Positions 48,394-59,739 of a stretch of DNA of 64,000 nt are shown piece after piece. The stretch spans positions 4,657-68,656 of the forward strand of contig CAJNYU010001434.1 of the NCBI GenBank assembly GCA_905331475.1, read 5' to 3'. Numbering within the stretch: position 1 is the stretch's first letter; every line of letters begins with the position of its first letter. The position numbers and the translations under genes were made by a program. Source of the stretch: Rotaria socialis. Its lineage: Eukaryota > Rotifera > Eurotatoria > Philodinida > Philodinidae. Below the pieces are notes generated by a model. That model made no database searches. It saw only the letters and a program-made list of their open reading frames with translations, and was not told the DNA's origin.

Positions 48394-49745
48394 CAGCAGT
48401 TGCAGAATGCCTACCCAGCAGAATTCAGAATTCTGTAAACTTATAATATTTTTCAACAAATCAATGCTTATGGAATAGAATTCTACAGAATTCTATATTG
48501 CTAAGATTAAAGTATATCAATTTGGCTCTTCATATGATATTAGAATTCTACTGTCACTTGTTTGAATTCTGGTTAGAATTATATTGTAGCTTGTTTGAGG
48601 TCTGCTTAGAATTCTACTGTAACTTGTTTGAATTCTGGTTAGAATTATATTGTAGGTTCCTTGAATTCTGCTCAGAATTCTGTATTCCTAAGATTATAGT
48701 ATATCAATTTTGCTCTTCGTATGATATTAGAATTCTACTGTCACTTGTTTGAATTCTGGTTAGAATTATATTGTAGCTTGTTTGAGTTCTGCTCAGAATT
48801 CTATAGAATGTTAAGGTGATGTAATATGTTTTCTGTAAATAAATTCGTTGTATATGTTGTTCGCTTGGCACAAATTCCTAGGATTAAAGTTGTTTTCGTA
48901 AATTTCATGGATAGAGGATAGATTTTATACGAAATGAAGGGAATCTAAATCGTCTAGTTTAATTGAAAACATCGACACTTCTAATTTATTTCAAACTTAC
49001 TGACGTCTCTGGTAAACGTGAAATTTATACACAGCAATGTTCTGCGCGCGTATCTTCCTGCTTCAAAAAACAGACTGGCAGAACTTAGTGCGTCTATTCA
49101 AAGGCAACTTTCCAAGTTATTGATAATATAAAAAAAATGTTCGTATAACTGTTTAAGTGCTTTTGTAAGATAAGCTATATGTAGTTTTATTAAAAAGAAA
49201 AGAATGAAATTACAAAGAGACGAAACAACTTGTTCATTAAATAACTTGTTTAATTCTACAATCCTGACTTTAGCGTGTACAAAACATTTCATTCTCAATA
49301 ATGCATGATATTGTTTCATGTTTGATATACATGCCAATGTAAATGTTTCTTCTTTTCTCTCGTTTCATGATGTAATAATGACCAACTATCTTCGATGTGT
49401 ATCAATTTCTTCTCTAGACATGCATGATTAAAAAAAGAAATCTAGAGATGAACAAACAACCATCATTATATCAACATCTTTTTACAAGCATACTCCTCAA
49501 CAGTTGACTACAATAAATCACACAAAACCTTTCATTTTTATATAAGCATTTGAGCTTTGTATTCTGCTACTACCGATAGAATTCTATTTTATATTCTGCT
49601 GGTCTTTGTAACTTCTCCATAAGAATTCATTATAGTTACCTTTGTTTCGCATTTTTATAAATTACTGATACTTGGTTATAATTCTGCTTCTACCGATAGA
49701 ATTCTATTTTCCACTTATGGTAGTGTGTATGTTTATATTATGCTA
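48394..49745 (-). mobile_element. hAT-like element, copy 2 (inverted, interrupted)
   Basis: An inverted copy of 43991-45401. It begins CAGCAGTTGCAGAATGCC after host CTTGCTGA (48386-48393) and runs to GTTTATATTATGCTA at 49745, where a TA-target element interrupts it. The missing terminal ~65 bp lies at 51292-51358 in the opposite orientation. Only small differences from copy 1 are visible, such as one extra array unit variant. Confidence 0.88.
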
Positions 49746-51226
49746 CTCAGAAAGAAAAAAAGGTGTCATACTGAACCTTTTAGGGTTCTAGTTTTGGGTA
49801 CCATTTTCAGAACCATTAAAGGTTCAAGCACAATCTGGTTCAAACTGAAAATTTTTCCTATTTCTTCCGAAAATGGTTCTATGATAGTAAAATGTAGTCC
49901 ACCACACTCAATTAGTCTAGTACTCTAGACTAATGTTTTATCCAACCGTTAATTTCATACTTAATCCCTTATTCCTCACCTTCACCCTTATTTCTATCCT
50001 TAGCCTAAATTCTAACCTTAACCTTTATTTCTATCCTTAACCAATGTTTCTATCCTTAACTCTTAATACTATCCTTAACCACTATTTCTATCGTTAACCC
50101 TCAATGCTATTCTTAATCACTATTTCAATCCTTAACCAGTAATACTATCCTTAACCACTATTTATATCCTTAACCTTTATTTCTATCCTTAACCAATGTT
50201 TCTATCCCTAACCCTTAATACCATCCTTAACCAATATTTCTATCCTTTACCAGTATTACTATCCTTAACCTTAATTTTAACCTTAACCCTTAATCCTATC
50301 CTTGACCCTCATTTCTATGCTAAACCGCTAAATCGTATGTGTTATATTTACCTGGATTTGTTGTGAGCAGAATACAAGCCAGCTCTTTCTCCTTTATTCG
50401 TACGAAAGGGGAATCGCCGTTTGCTGTTGTTGAGACGATCCTAAACAAAAACAAGAGGAGTGATTGATACTGTAAGATTGAACTTACCATGAGATCAATT
50501 ATTCACATATACCTAAATAGAAAAAAAAATATGAATTTATTTTATCATAGTGAACTTGCATTTCAATTGATTATTGCTACATACCTAAATACAAAACATA
50601 TTGACTTGATTTTACCAAATTGACATTACTTTCTATTGATAATTGTGATATATGGAAATGGATAAAATAATAAGCGCATTTTATAAGTTATAACGTATCA
50701 TAGAATTGATTATTAAGATACACCTCTCATATCCATCAATCCAACTCGGATTCTCAGGCTCGGTATCGATGATGCCGGTTTCGGATTCCCAGACCTCGAT
50801 TATCTATTTCAAACTTCGATCAGAATTGAGATTGAAGATCAAATAAAATATGTAATTTTACAGTCACGGAATTTTTAATGGACGTAATATCTGATCACTG
50901 GGAGTTCGGATCGAAAAAATGATAATCTTTTCGGAATCCTCGACCTCAATAACCTATTTAAGATTTATATTACCTAAATCACGTTCCGAAAATATACAGT
51001 CCTTGCTTCAAGCCAGAACCATCTTTGGAAAAATGGTTCAGCGTTAAAAAAAATGGTGCAGGACGGAACCTTTTCAAATATCCGGAACTATTGAGGATCT
51101 GAGATGGTTCTTTAAACTAGCTAAAACCGTCGATGATTCATTAATGAGCGAATGAAACATTAAAAGGTTCAGTATCTTGGCTAGAACCATAAATAGTTCC
51201 ATATGACACCTTATTTTTTTTCAGAG
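49746..51226. mobile_element. TA-target element D1 with minisatellite core
   Basis: A 1481-bp element. Its ends, read inward, are CTCAGAAAGAAAAAAAGG and CTCTGAAAAAAAATAAGG, each followed by TGTCATA. It is flanked by TA on both sides and sits in the hAT-like copy 2 at a TA that is single in copy 1. Just inside each end are GAACC/GGTTC hairpins. The core contains a minisatellite of CTATCCTTAACC units (about 49975-50320) and an interval rich in TCGGATT/TTCCGA words (about 50740-50990). No transposase is seen. A TA duplication points to the Tc1/mariner-type mechanism, inference only. Confidence 0.75.
49950..50330. repeat. Minisatellite of ATTTCTATCCTTAACC units
   Basis: About twenty degenerate units of roughly 18-22 bp built on TATCCTTAACC and separated by ATTTCT or AATACT. 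It lies inside element D1. Confidence 0.85.
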
Positions 51227-51291
51227 TACTGATTACATCTCGACTGCAATAACTTTATCAGTATAGGGTGTACATATGAGTCATCAGCAAG

Positions 51292-51358
51292 GAGGGCCTG
51301 CAGAATGCCTAACCAGCAGAATTCAGAATTTTGTTATTTCGTACATAGCGAAAAAGTA
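51292..51358 (+). mobile_element. Detached, flipped end of hAT-like copy 2
   Basis: GAGGGCCTGCAGAATGCCTA through the AAAAAGTA word is identical to the left 67 bp of copy 1. It is preceded by TCAGCAAG (51284-51291), the exact reverse complement of the CTTGCTGA that flanks copy 2 at 48386. It is the missing end of copy 2, inverted. Confidence 0.85.
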
Positions 51359-52030
51359 CTCTGAAAGAAAAAAGGAGTTCTACAGAACCCTTTTATGGTT
51401 CCGTAGCTAATGCGGAACCATTTCAATTTCTGTATGACAGTAAGAAACTATCAATAGTTCTGTCTAACAGTACTGAACTTTTGAAGGTTTCGGGAAAAGA
51501 TTCAAAACCATAAAAAGTTCTGTGTTGAAAAATACTGAACCGAAAGGGTTCTGCACAATGACACTGGACCTATTAAGATTTTGTGCAAAAATACTGAACC
51601 ATAAAATAATCTTTAGTCAAAAGTACGGAACCCGACAGGTTCTGTCTCATGATGCTGAACTTTGCAAGGTTCGGCAAAAGAATCCTGAACCATAAAAAGT
51701 TCAGTGTGCAATAGTACTGAACCAGATATAGTTCTAGATAACGATGCGGAACCATCAAATGTTTTTTATTCAAAAGTACGGAACTCAAAAGGTTCTGTCC
51801 CATGATACTGAACCGTTTAAGGTTCAGCAGAAAAGTTTTGAATCATAAAAGGTTCTGTTTCTGCAATGCTACACCGAAGAAGTTTTGTAGAATAAGACTA
51901 AACCTTGAAAGGTTCTGTCAAAAAATGATGCATTCTAAAAACAAATTTTCTACCCAAAAATACTGAAGTGGAAAATATTTTCTCATTTCTGTTCAATTCT
52001 TTAGGGTTTCACAGTTCAAACGTGCTGCCA
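51359..52030. mobile_element. TA-target element D2 with GAACC/GGTTC hairpin array
   Basis: It starts after TA with CTCTGAAAGAAAAAAGGAG, the same end type as D1. The next ~600 bp is an array of about fifteen irregular 35-45-bp units, each a short hairpin of the form GAACC...GGTTC (for example CTGAACCATAAAAAGTTC). The right end could not be found, so the limit is approximate and the element may be truncated. Confidence 0.65.
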
Positions 52031-52740
52031 TAAAAGGGTTTGAGAAACAAAGTATGATACAAGATATATTTATTATGAAATCTTTTATCAAAATGTCGGC
52101 AGAAAATATTTTTTCAAATATAATTTAAAGTACATTTAGTAGAACTATTTTATTGCATCATTTCTTCTTTCTTTTACTTCATGATACGTTATTGTGCTCT
52201 AATGTTCGACTTTTTCATCGCTCGGGAATGCTTTTTACACTTAAACCGTTGAGATGGGGTGAATTTTATTTTCTTCTCAAGTAATTTTACTTTTGTTTTT
52301 ACATTTTCATCTGTTTGTCATTCCCGGGAAAAGATTGAAACAAATCACCATAGTTTCCTCAACGCCTAGATAAGATATGCTAAATCTCGTAAATAACTAT
52401 AAAGACAAATAATGCTGTCATCCATATTTAGTAATCCAACTGCTTTAAGATAAATTACGGCTATCCTTACAGTTCGACGACTCTAATGAAGCTCCAATAA
52501 TATTTTTAAGTATCGTATGCATCGGCTATATACGATTTATTATCATATTATCGTTGTCTATCGTGTTTGTTCTAAAACACTCGTTAACGTCAACAAAAGA
52601 AACCATTCAATTAAACATTTAACACTATGAAATTATTCGGCCATATCATACGCAATTGATGTGCACACATGCCGTTGAACTTCACATCTTACAAATAAGA
52701 TAGAGGATTTAATGCAATCCATATAAATCCAAGGAAAAGG
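52031..52740. other. Intergenic, no gene seen
   Basis: AT-rich host DNA between element D2 and the CAAGGGGG element. No coding or repeat signal. Confidence 0.4.
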
Positions 52741-52748
52741 TCCTAACA

Positions 52749-53003
52749 CAAGGGGGAAACAGTTGATTTAAATCATCCCTAAATCAGTTAAAAATCATCA
52801 TAAATCAATCGATTTTGAAAGAGTTACAATTAGCTTCAATGATTTTTCATGATTTTCAATGATTTTTAGTCACTATTTGTCATTGTCTTTGATTGTTAAT
52901 GATTTTCACCCATGCCCGGAGAGTTTTATTTTTTTGAAACTCACTCTAAATCAAATAAAATCACGAAAATCACGCAAAATCCGAAATCGCTGTTTCCCCC
53001 TTG
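52749..53003. mobile_element. hAT-type MITE (CAAGGGGGAAACAG ends, 8-bp TSD)
   Basis: A 255-bp element with ends CAAGGGGGAAACAG and CTGTTTCCCCCTTG and exact 8-bp duplications TCCTAACA at 52741-52748 and 53004-53011. The interior is made of AATCAT/ATGATT words. A truncated inverted copy is at 46816-46994. No protein is encoded. Confidence 0.9.
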
Positions 53004-53011
53004 TCCTAACA

Positions 53012-53728
53012 TATACTTTCACGAATACACAAATAATCGTACAGTAATAAGAAAAGCCATATAAGGTTATTAGTATAATGATATAAATAAAACGGTCAAG
53101 ATATAAGAATCCAATTTAAAGGTATGCTGAAAATAAAAGAATTGCAATGGTGTAGATATCAAGGCATATATAACGAGGTATAGCTATAAGATGCAGTATT
53201 AAGGCTAGAGAAATAAGGACGTAGCTATAAGGCTACTCTCTAAAGCTAACTTGTTTCATTAAAGTTCAAGAAAAAACGACTAAAAATAGCCATAACAATT
53301 TTTAAAGCTTGTAGTAATTGAGAGCACCACTAACTTCTGGTTTCAGATGATCATTATAACTGATTTTTTTCTTAAAATCACAGGATCGAACAATAAAAAC
53401 TCTATAGCAATTTCTCTTTTTTTGAAATTTTTCAAATAGATAGCATCCAAACGGTAAGTTTCATTTCAAAATACAAACCTAATATCAAAATTTCTTTTTT
53501 TCGTGTAACTCTTTACAATTGTATCATTCCAAGGGTAATTCACATTGAAGAATCAACAACTAATATCAAGATTTCTTTTTCTTTTAGATTCTTTCAATAC
53601 ATTTTGTCCAATCAGTAAGTTATATACAAGAATTAGAAAATTATATTAACTTTTTATTGTCTGTTTTAGATTCTTCAAATAGATTTTATTCAAACAATAA
53701 GCTTCATTTAAGAATAAAAACGTAGTAC
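53012..53728. other. Intergenic with degenerate ~120-bp repeats
   Basis: From about 53370 to 53720 three or four loosely similar ~110-120-bp segments recur, each with CAAACGGTAAGTTTCATTT-like and ATCAAGATTTCTTTTT-like words. They look like decayed tandem repeats. No gene. Confidence 0.4.
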
Positions 53729-53887
53729 TGTCAAAATTGAAACTTGAATTCAGTTGAAAATAGAAAATTTCAACTTTCAACTTTCAACTCATAGCGACAT
53801 ATGTGTGAGTCACAATTCTTCAAAATGCTATTGGTTTAAAAGTTGAAATTTGCAATTTGCAATTGAATTCAAGTTTCAAGTTTGACA
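53729..53887. mobile_element. Short MITE, second copy (GTCAAACTTGAAAC ends)
   Basis: A 159-bp palindromic element with ends TGTCAAAATTGAAACTTG and the inverse CAAGTTTCAAGTTTGACA and a central GTGAGTCACAATT. It is closely related to the copy in the GABA transaminase intron (17633-17777). Confidence 0.75.
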
Positions 53888-54169
53888 TATATGATAGAAT
53901 AGTAATAGAAATTGTAATTTCGGAATTGATGGAACTGGTTCCGGAATCTTCAACACTGTCGAATAGAACGACTGCTCTGTATTCTAATGAACACATTTTA
54001 ATTATCTATGTAAATAAAATTGATGAAATCAGCATTCTATTTTCAATTTTAATTCGTCTACAAGAAAAATTTTCATCATCAATCCCATTATACGAAAAGA
54101 GGTTAATGCATCTATTAGTGAAAAATCAGAATTTATCAGATAAAAATCACTGAATGACTGTTGAATGTC

Positions 54170-54283
54170 AAAAAAAAACACTCCTGGTTTTTCTCCTGAT
54201 TTAGGAAAAAAATTCTCCTGAAAAACTCCTGATTTTTCACAAAAATTCCCTTATTTCTAAAATTTGTATCTGGTAACCCTGGA
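54170..54283. mobile_element. Terminal fragment with CTCCTGATTTTT repeats and CAGGGTTACCAGAT end
   Basis: Several CTCCTGATTTT words lead to CTGGTAACCCTGG; on the minus strand this starts CAGGGTTACCAGAT, a hAT-like terminus. Only one end was found. Confidence 0.4.
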
Positions 54284-54579
54284 AGTGATACGCTATAGTC
54301 GCAACCGAAAATCACGTATAGTCAACGTTTCGGCGGATTCAAGCAACTGTGATTGCACTTCTGTTTACTATAATAACTCTAGTATTAGTTATTATTCTCC
54401 TTATTCCTTCAATACTTTCTGTTACATCATACTAGCTTTATTGAAAGAAAATAAGTACATATACATTCATGACTCTAGTGTTAATGTACATCATCATTCT
54501 ATTTATTCATCAATGAATGTACACGTTTTTTGAACCTGGCTATTTGTTTATTTTTCGATATTGAAGCAATGAGATCAGA

Positions 54580-54741
54580 TTAAGATGATGATGTGCAAGA
54601 TGAGGACGAAGCAGTAGTAGTATGATCGCTGGGTCTAACTCTAAGACGATTCAATATTGGAGTTGAACGTAAATAAGATTTAGGAGCAGCTTGCTCAGTT
54701 GTTGCTTTCGAGAACTGTTGGTCTTTAATCAACTTATGCCC
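54580..54741 (-). pseudogene. Isolated coding-like 3' exon or remnant
   Basis: A minus-strand frame of 53 residues ends in a Ser/Thr-rich tail (HTTTASSSSCTSSS) after KSYLRSTPILNRLRVRPSD. The composition resembles a disordered C terminus of a real protein, but a stop lies just upstream and no convincing partner exon was found. It is probably a gene remnant; family unknown. Confidence 0.25.
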
Positions 54742-56924
54742 TTAGAAACAACTTCTGAGACTATAGTATAAGGAGTATAGGTAAAGAAAGAATAATCGTC
54801 TACTTATATAATTATGGATGTAATCAAAAATGCAACCTATTATTGTCTATAAGTGCAGAAAGTCTTTATATCAATTACAATATCCTTATAAATGCTTTTA
54901 GGAACTTCACGTTGAAGTACCCTTAACATTTCCTTCCGAACTACCAACGGTGTTTATTATGATCACCAGGTGTTACATTAAATATAGCAAGGATACTCTA
55001 TTTCGAACATCCGGTAAACACATTACGATCTTCCTACTATCTATTACGATCTCTGATGTATAGATGTTTACGAACTCCCGTCATAAATTTTTACGAATAA
55101 AATTCATTTCCGAACACTCTGTAACATTTACCGGTGTTCGAAAGAGGTGAGACGAAGCGTAAGTCACGCTTATTATTATTATCATGGAATTTAAAAGCGT
55201 GTAAATAGGTGTTTTTTGTCTAGAAAATAAGTGATTTTCGTTCAAATTTGTAGATATATATTGAAATCAAAGTGAATTGAAAGAAAAGTCATTTGAAACT
55301 ATCAACTGAGTGCAGGAGGAAGCTATTAAATTTGCAAGTAGCTAGGTGCTGTTGAAAATTTAATGGAGTAGAGAAAAAGATGATCAAATTTATGTAAGAC
55401 TTGTCTGCAGAGTTGAAAAATGATCTCACCTAGAAATTTAAATGTACTTTGAATTCTTTTTATTGATTGATTTTTCAGAAATTCTTTATCATATTATTGA
55501 GATGATGGAATCCTATCGTAGGCTGCCATAATAGAGCCCTGATGTTTTTCAATGAAAGTTTTATTTTGTGATTGTGACCTTTCAACAAAGAAAAGCTATT
55601 TTCTAAATTTTTCTTTTATATTAGAATTCGAATTAGACACTTACTCTACATTTTTTAGCTTTCGAACCGTTTATCGCATTGTGTAATGTGTCTCGTAAAA
55701 ACAAGTAAGGCAAAATTAGCTGGCACAAACACAATAAAAACTTATTATTTTCTGTGTTGGTGCCATATTCATATTACTGAATGTGACGAAACCTATATGC
55801 ATACGATAGGTTTCTATTAATTTGTGCTTCATCCTATACAAAATGACGTGATACGATCAAATATGGTAGACTAGAATTTCATACTCGATCAATAACAAAG
55901 ATCATAGTGTTCTTACTGAGCACTATGCACATAGATCGTTCTTTTCCGACAAAAAATAAAATCCTCTAGTCAGCGCATGCATAGTTTTTATTAGAAATCT
56001 TTTTTCATATTATCGGCATGAACAGCAACTTCGTTCTATGGTAAAACCACCGATGTTGCTGAAGCTAATCAGGAGAACATAGGAAATCCGAAAAATGAAA
56101 AAACACCTTTTCGGGTCATAATATCATTAAAATTATCGCATGAATTTTGCACGTGCTGTTCAATCATTCTGTCACTGAATGGATGGTACTGTAATTGATA
56201 CCAGCATAGCGTCCGTATCCGTATCATTCTCTGTACAATGTAGTATATTGTGACAGAGTGCATGTATTTAATCTTGACTTTTTATATGAAACGAATAGAA
56301 AATTTTACATGATAGAATACGAGATTATACTTGCAAGGAATTTATTTTATGTTTGTTAAATGTGTGAATAAGTTCATAACGAACGTTTCACTGAATCATC
56401 GCTGCTATCCAAGGATTTAAAATCGATGAATATGGTTTGTAAACGAATTTAATTCTGACGGGATTATAAGTAAAATAAAGAGACTGAAGAAAACATCATT
56501 ACTGGTTTGTAAAAAGTTATTTAAAAATCTATTTCAATTAGAAATGTTCTTCGATCATAATATTAATAATATGTTTTAAATTCAAAGATTTATATCCCAT
56601 TTACTTATTTTTACACGCGATGGATCTCTGCGAATGAATGGTGATTCTTTATTAATACCTTTAGGTGCTTTCTACTCCATTCTCTAAGACTATTTTAATG
56701 TTTCAAGAGATGTGTCATTCATACTGTCTTTTTTTGTATTTTTGTTAGAAAGAAAATTGTCTTCGTGTTATCATTGTAAACATTTTTTTAGTTGTGACTT
56801 CCTTTTGCAATTTTTTGAAGTCATTAATAAATATTGCACATTCAGTTAAAAACTAGTTGACATTTTGATTTACTTTCGATCACTTCTGTAATAAACAAGA
56901 CTAATGTACTCATCAAGACGAGTA
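54742..56924. other. Intergenic; small inverted repeat at 55001-55144
   Basis: TTTCGAACATCCGGTAAACA at 55001-55020 is mirrored by CATTTACCGGTGTTCGAAAG near 55125-55144, a possible small MITE of about 145 bp. The remaining ~2 kb shows no gene. Confidence 0.45.
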
Positions 56925-57592
56925 AAACTAGATGGTATTCAAGTTTCACTCGAATACGAAATGCGATGCGAAGCTCGAATCGGATCTTCACGAAAAATCT
57001 TCAATTCAGAGAAATCTTGAATACTTTTTATGTCGACATGATGAAATTCATCACTGAGAAAATTCTATTCTTCCTTGGCGATTCATTCTTAAAGACCCAT
57101 TTCGATGGATCGATTAATTATCTCTATGATTCATTAACTTCAAGTCAATATGAACTAGCATCCGTTGATGACGTCAGTTAATTATCTTAAAGCCTTGAAA
57201 CGGTACTTTCAAAATCGTCATGTTGGAATGATATTTTTAGACAATCGAAACGCCCATTAAAAATTAGAAAAAAGATTTCTCAAGTTCGATCTTGACACTT
57301 CTATCTCACATTTCAACGAGTTTTCTATGATTTATGGTTCTCGAGATCATTGCGACACAAAACGACGACTTGTCATGCCTACGTCAAGTAAGTAAAAAAA
57401 AAAACTCGCGACGGACTACATAAATACCTCTGCTTCGGATCGCATTAAATAAAGTTTTCTCAGTGATGAATTTCATCATGTTGACATAAAAAATATTCAA
57501 GATTTCTCTGAATTGAAGATTTTTCGTGAAGACCCGATTCGAGCTTCGCATCGCATTTCGTATTCGAGTGAAACTTGAATACCATCTAGTTT
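56925..57592. mobile_element. Fold-back element with 138-bp near-identical arms
   Basis: The arms 56925-57062 and 57455-57592 are inverted and differ at only a few positions. They run from AAACTAGATGGTATTC to TCATCACTGAGAAAA. The 392-bp spacer includes a dispersed motif (GAGATCATTGC, then ACTCGCGACGGACTACATAAA) also found near 61.8 kb. No coding function. Confidence 0.8.
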
Positions 57593-57859
57593 ATCTGGAA
57601 ATTTTCTAACGATAAAAACCTTAGAAAATCATCATTTTTAAATGATATTTTTTGGCGAACGAAGCTTAGTATTGAGAATTTGAAACTTTCATATCTAGTT
57701 TGAATGAATTTTCTACCATTTACGGTGCTGTAGATCATCGCGTCACTTAACGAGAACTTTTTATGCGCACTCAAGTTAGATTTGATCAGAATCGTGTTTT
57801 TAGAACTATATTTGTGAGCGAACGGTAGCACGTGGAGAATTTTAGGGAAAAAATAGTAC

Positions 57860-59739
57860 CCAAGTAAGCAAAAAATGAAGGGAGACTTCCGACATGACCA
57901 GTCAGAAATGTCCGCAGCTTCCGTCAAGCCTAGTCTGAAACGTCTTGCATACCCGTCTTGTCTACTCAACTTAATGAGGAGTGTCTTGTATACCTGTCTT
58001 GTCTACTCAACTTAATGAGGAGTGTCTTACAAACACGGATGTACTAGTCTGAAACGTCTTGCATACCCGTCTTGTCTACTCAACTTAATGAGGAGTGTCT
58101 TGCATACCTGTCTTGTCTAGTCAGCTTAATGAGGAGTGTCTTACAAACACGGATGTACTAGTCTGAAATGTCCTTGAGCCCAGTCATGTCTAGTCCGTGT
58201 TGTCTGCTGATCCAGTCCAGACTAGTAAGAAGATTAAAAAAAGAGGCTACACAGTGGATTTGAAGTGTCTTACAAACACGGATGTACTAGTCTGAAATGT
58301 CCTTGAGCCCAGTCTTGTCTAGTCCGTGTTGTCTGCTGATCCAGTCCAGACTAGTAAGAAGATTAAAAAAAGAGGCTACACAGTGGATTTGAACATCCAG
58401 CCCGGCAGTGTTCGAGATATGACGGATATACTGACGACAGACTAGGACACTGAGATAGATTGCCGTAAGTATATATGGTCTCAACTTATTTATTGGCTCC
58501 CATCCATGCATAGAAAATCAGAAACAAACCGACGTAAACGGTATTGACTAGTCTGAAATGTCTTCAACAGCTATTAGGACTGCTCTGAAGCATCTTCTTG
58601 ACATCTCATGAGTCATGACTAGTCCTTTTTTAAGAAGTGTTTATTTTACTCAATGCTCACCGAATTTTTTTTCTAGCTAGAAGGGCAATTAGAGCGTCTG
58701 CTGTAATCAATAGTGCATTCGAAAAGATTTAATATGTTGCGTGCATTCCTGTCTTGAAATATTTTATTTTATTTTGCATTATCTTATATGCTAAAAGTTC
58801 AAGAGTGTAACAAAACATAAAATAGCAGAGGTTAGTATTAACAACAAAATTGATCTCGCATCTAGGAGTGCTAATTTATATTTTTTTTTGAATTGTGATA
58901 GGTAGTAATTAAAAAAAATTGAGAAGCACCTAAATCGTTTCATATTAAAATATAATGTTTGTTTATGCTAAATATCAATTGTAATAATTCTAAATTAGGC
59001 TAAGATAATTTATTTATTGGATGAATGTACAATGTACGGAGATTTGAGTATGAAATTAAATTAAAATAGTATGAAAAAATCTAGTTTCTTTCCGGAATAA
59101 ATAAATTTTATTTTTATACTCAAATTAATATTTTTAAAGCCCAACTAATTAATCACACTTGCTTATAAATCAAAATATATTTGTCGAAAAAATTATGAAA
59201 TCTTCTTAATTTATTTTTATTTAACGCTATCTAAAGTAATTTCGTTTCGGTAAAAGATAATTTTTATTGATACATAAAATTAAAAATTTGGAGTAAAAAT
59301 TGTATTAAATAGCATCTTAGAATGTTCGTGAGTGTGCAGAATATGACTTCTCGATCATATCGCTCAATGGTTCTGGCGATGGGTAAGTGTCACATTGTAT
59401 ACATGTTCGAATCTAATCTTTATCCTTACATATTTCTATGCAAACTAGTCCAGACTCGTCCACTATATAAGGCTACAGCTGGTTGTATAATCGTCCCAGG
59501 CGCCCTTAATTTTTCTTTCATAAACCATTTTTGGACGAGCGACAGGGACACTCGTCACGACTACTCTTATTAGATTTTATGACTAGTCGTCAATCAGAGT
59601 ACTAGGACGCGTATGTATGACGGATAAAACCTCGGACTAGCCCCAGACGAGGACTTTTTGAGACAAAGACTAGTCGAGACGGGGCGACACGACTAGAAAA
59701 AAGACTAGTCATTTAACCAGTCTTTTGCTCACTTGGGAT
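57860..59739. mobile_element. CCCAAGTAAGCAAAA-ended element with ACTAGTC repeats
   Basis: The left end CCCAAGTAAGCAAAAAATG and, on the minus strand, the right end CCCAAGTGAGCAAAAGACTGG form a TIR pair enclosing about 1.88 kb. ACTAGTC/GACTAGT words recur throughout. The left part holds long tandem repeats (57945-58395). No transposase is seen. Target duplication unclear; TA or similar is possible. Confidence 0.7.
57945..58395. repeat. Higher-order tandem repeat (114-bp and 129-bp periods)
   Basis: A 41-bp unit (GTCTTGCATACCCGTCTTG..., ending ATGAGGAGT) occurs four times in two pairs, each pair followed by a ~32-bp unit beginning GTCTTACAAACACGG; the pair repeats with a 114-bp period. A following unit starting AGTGTCTTACAAACACGG (58135 and 58264) repeats with a 129-bp period. 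Confidence 0.9.

Noticed and set aside
45044..48752. Phe/Leu/Glu/Tyr-rich frames at 45044-45298 and 48498-48752
   Set aside because: They translate the AGAATTCTAACC tandem array of the hAT-like element; the periodic peptide is a by-product of the DNA repeat.
53857..54153. 98-codon frame on the plus strand
   Set aside because: It begins inside the short MITE at 53729-53887 and has no domain or splice support; treated as chance.
58380..58480. tRNA-like words on the minus strand (TCTCAGTG, GTTCAAATCC, T run)
   Set aside because: Stems of a cloverleaf do not pair properly and spacing is too long for a tRNA gene. Kept only as a weak SINE-like hint.
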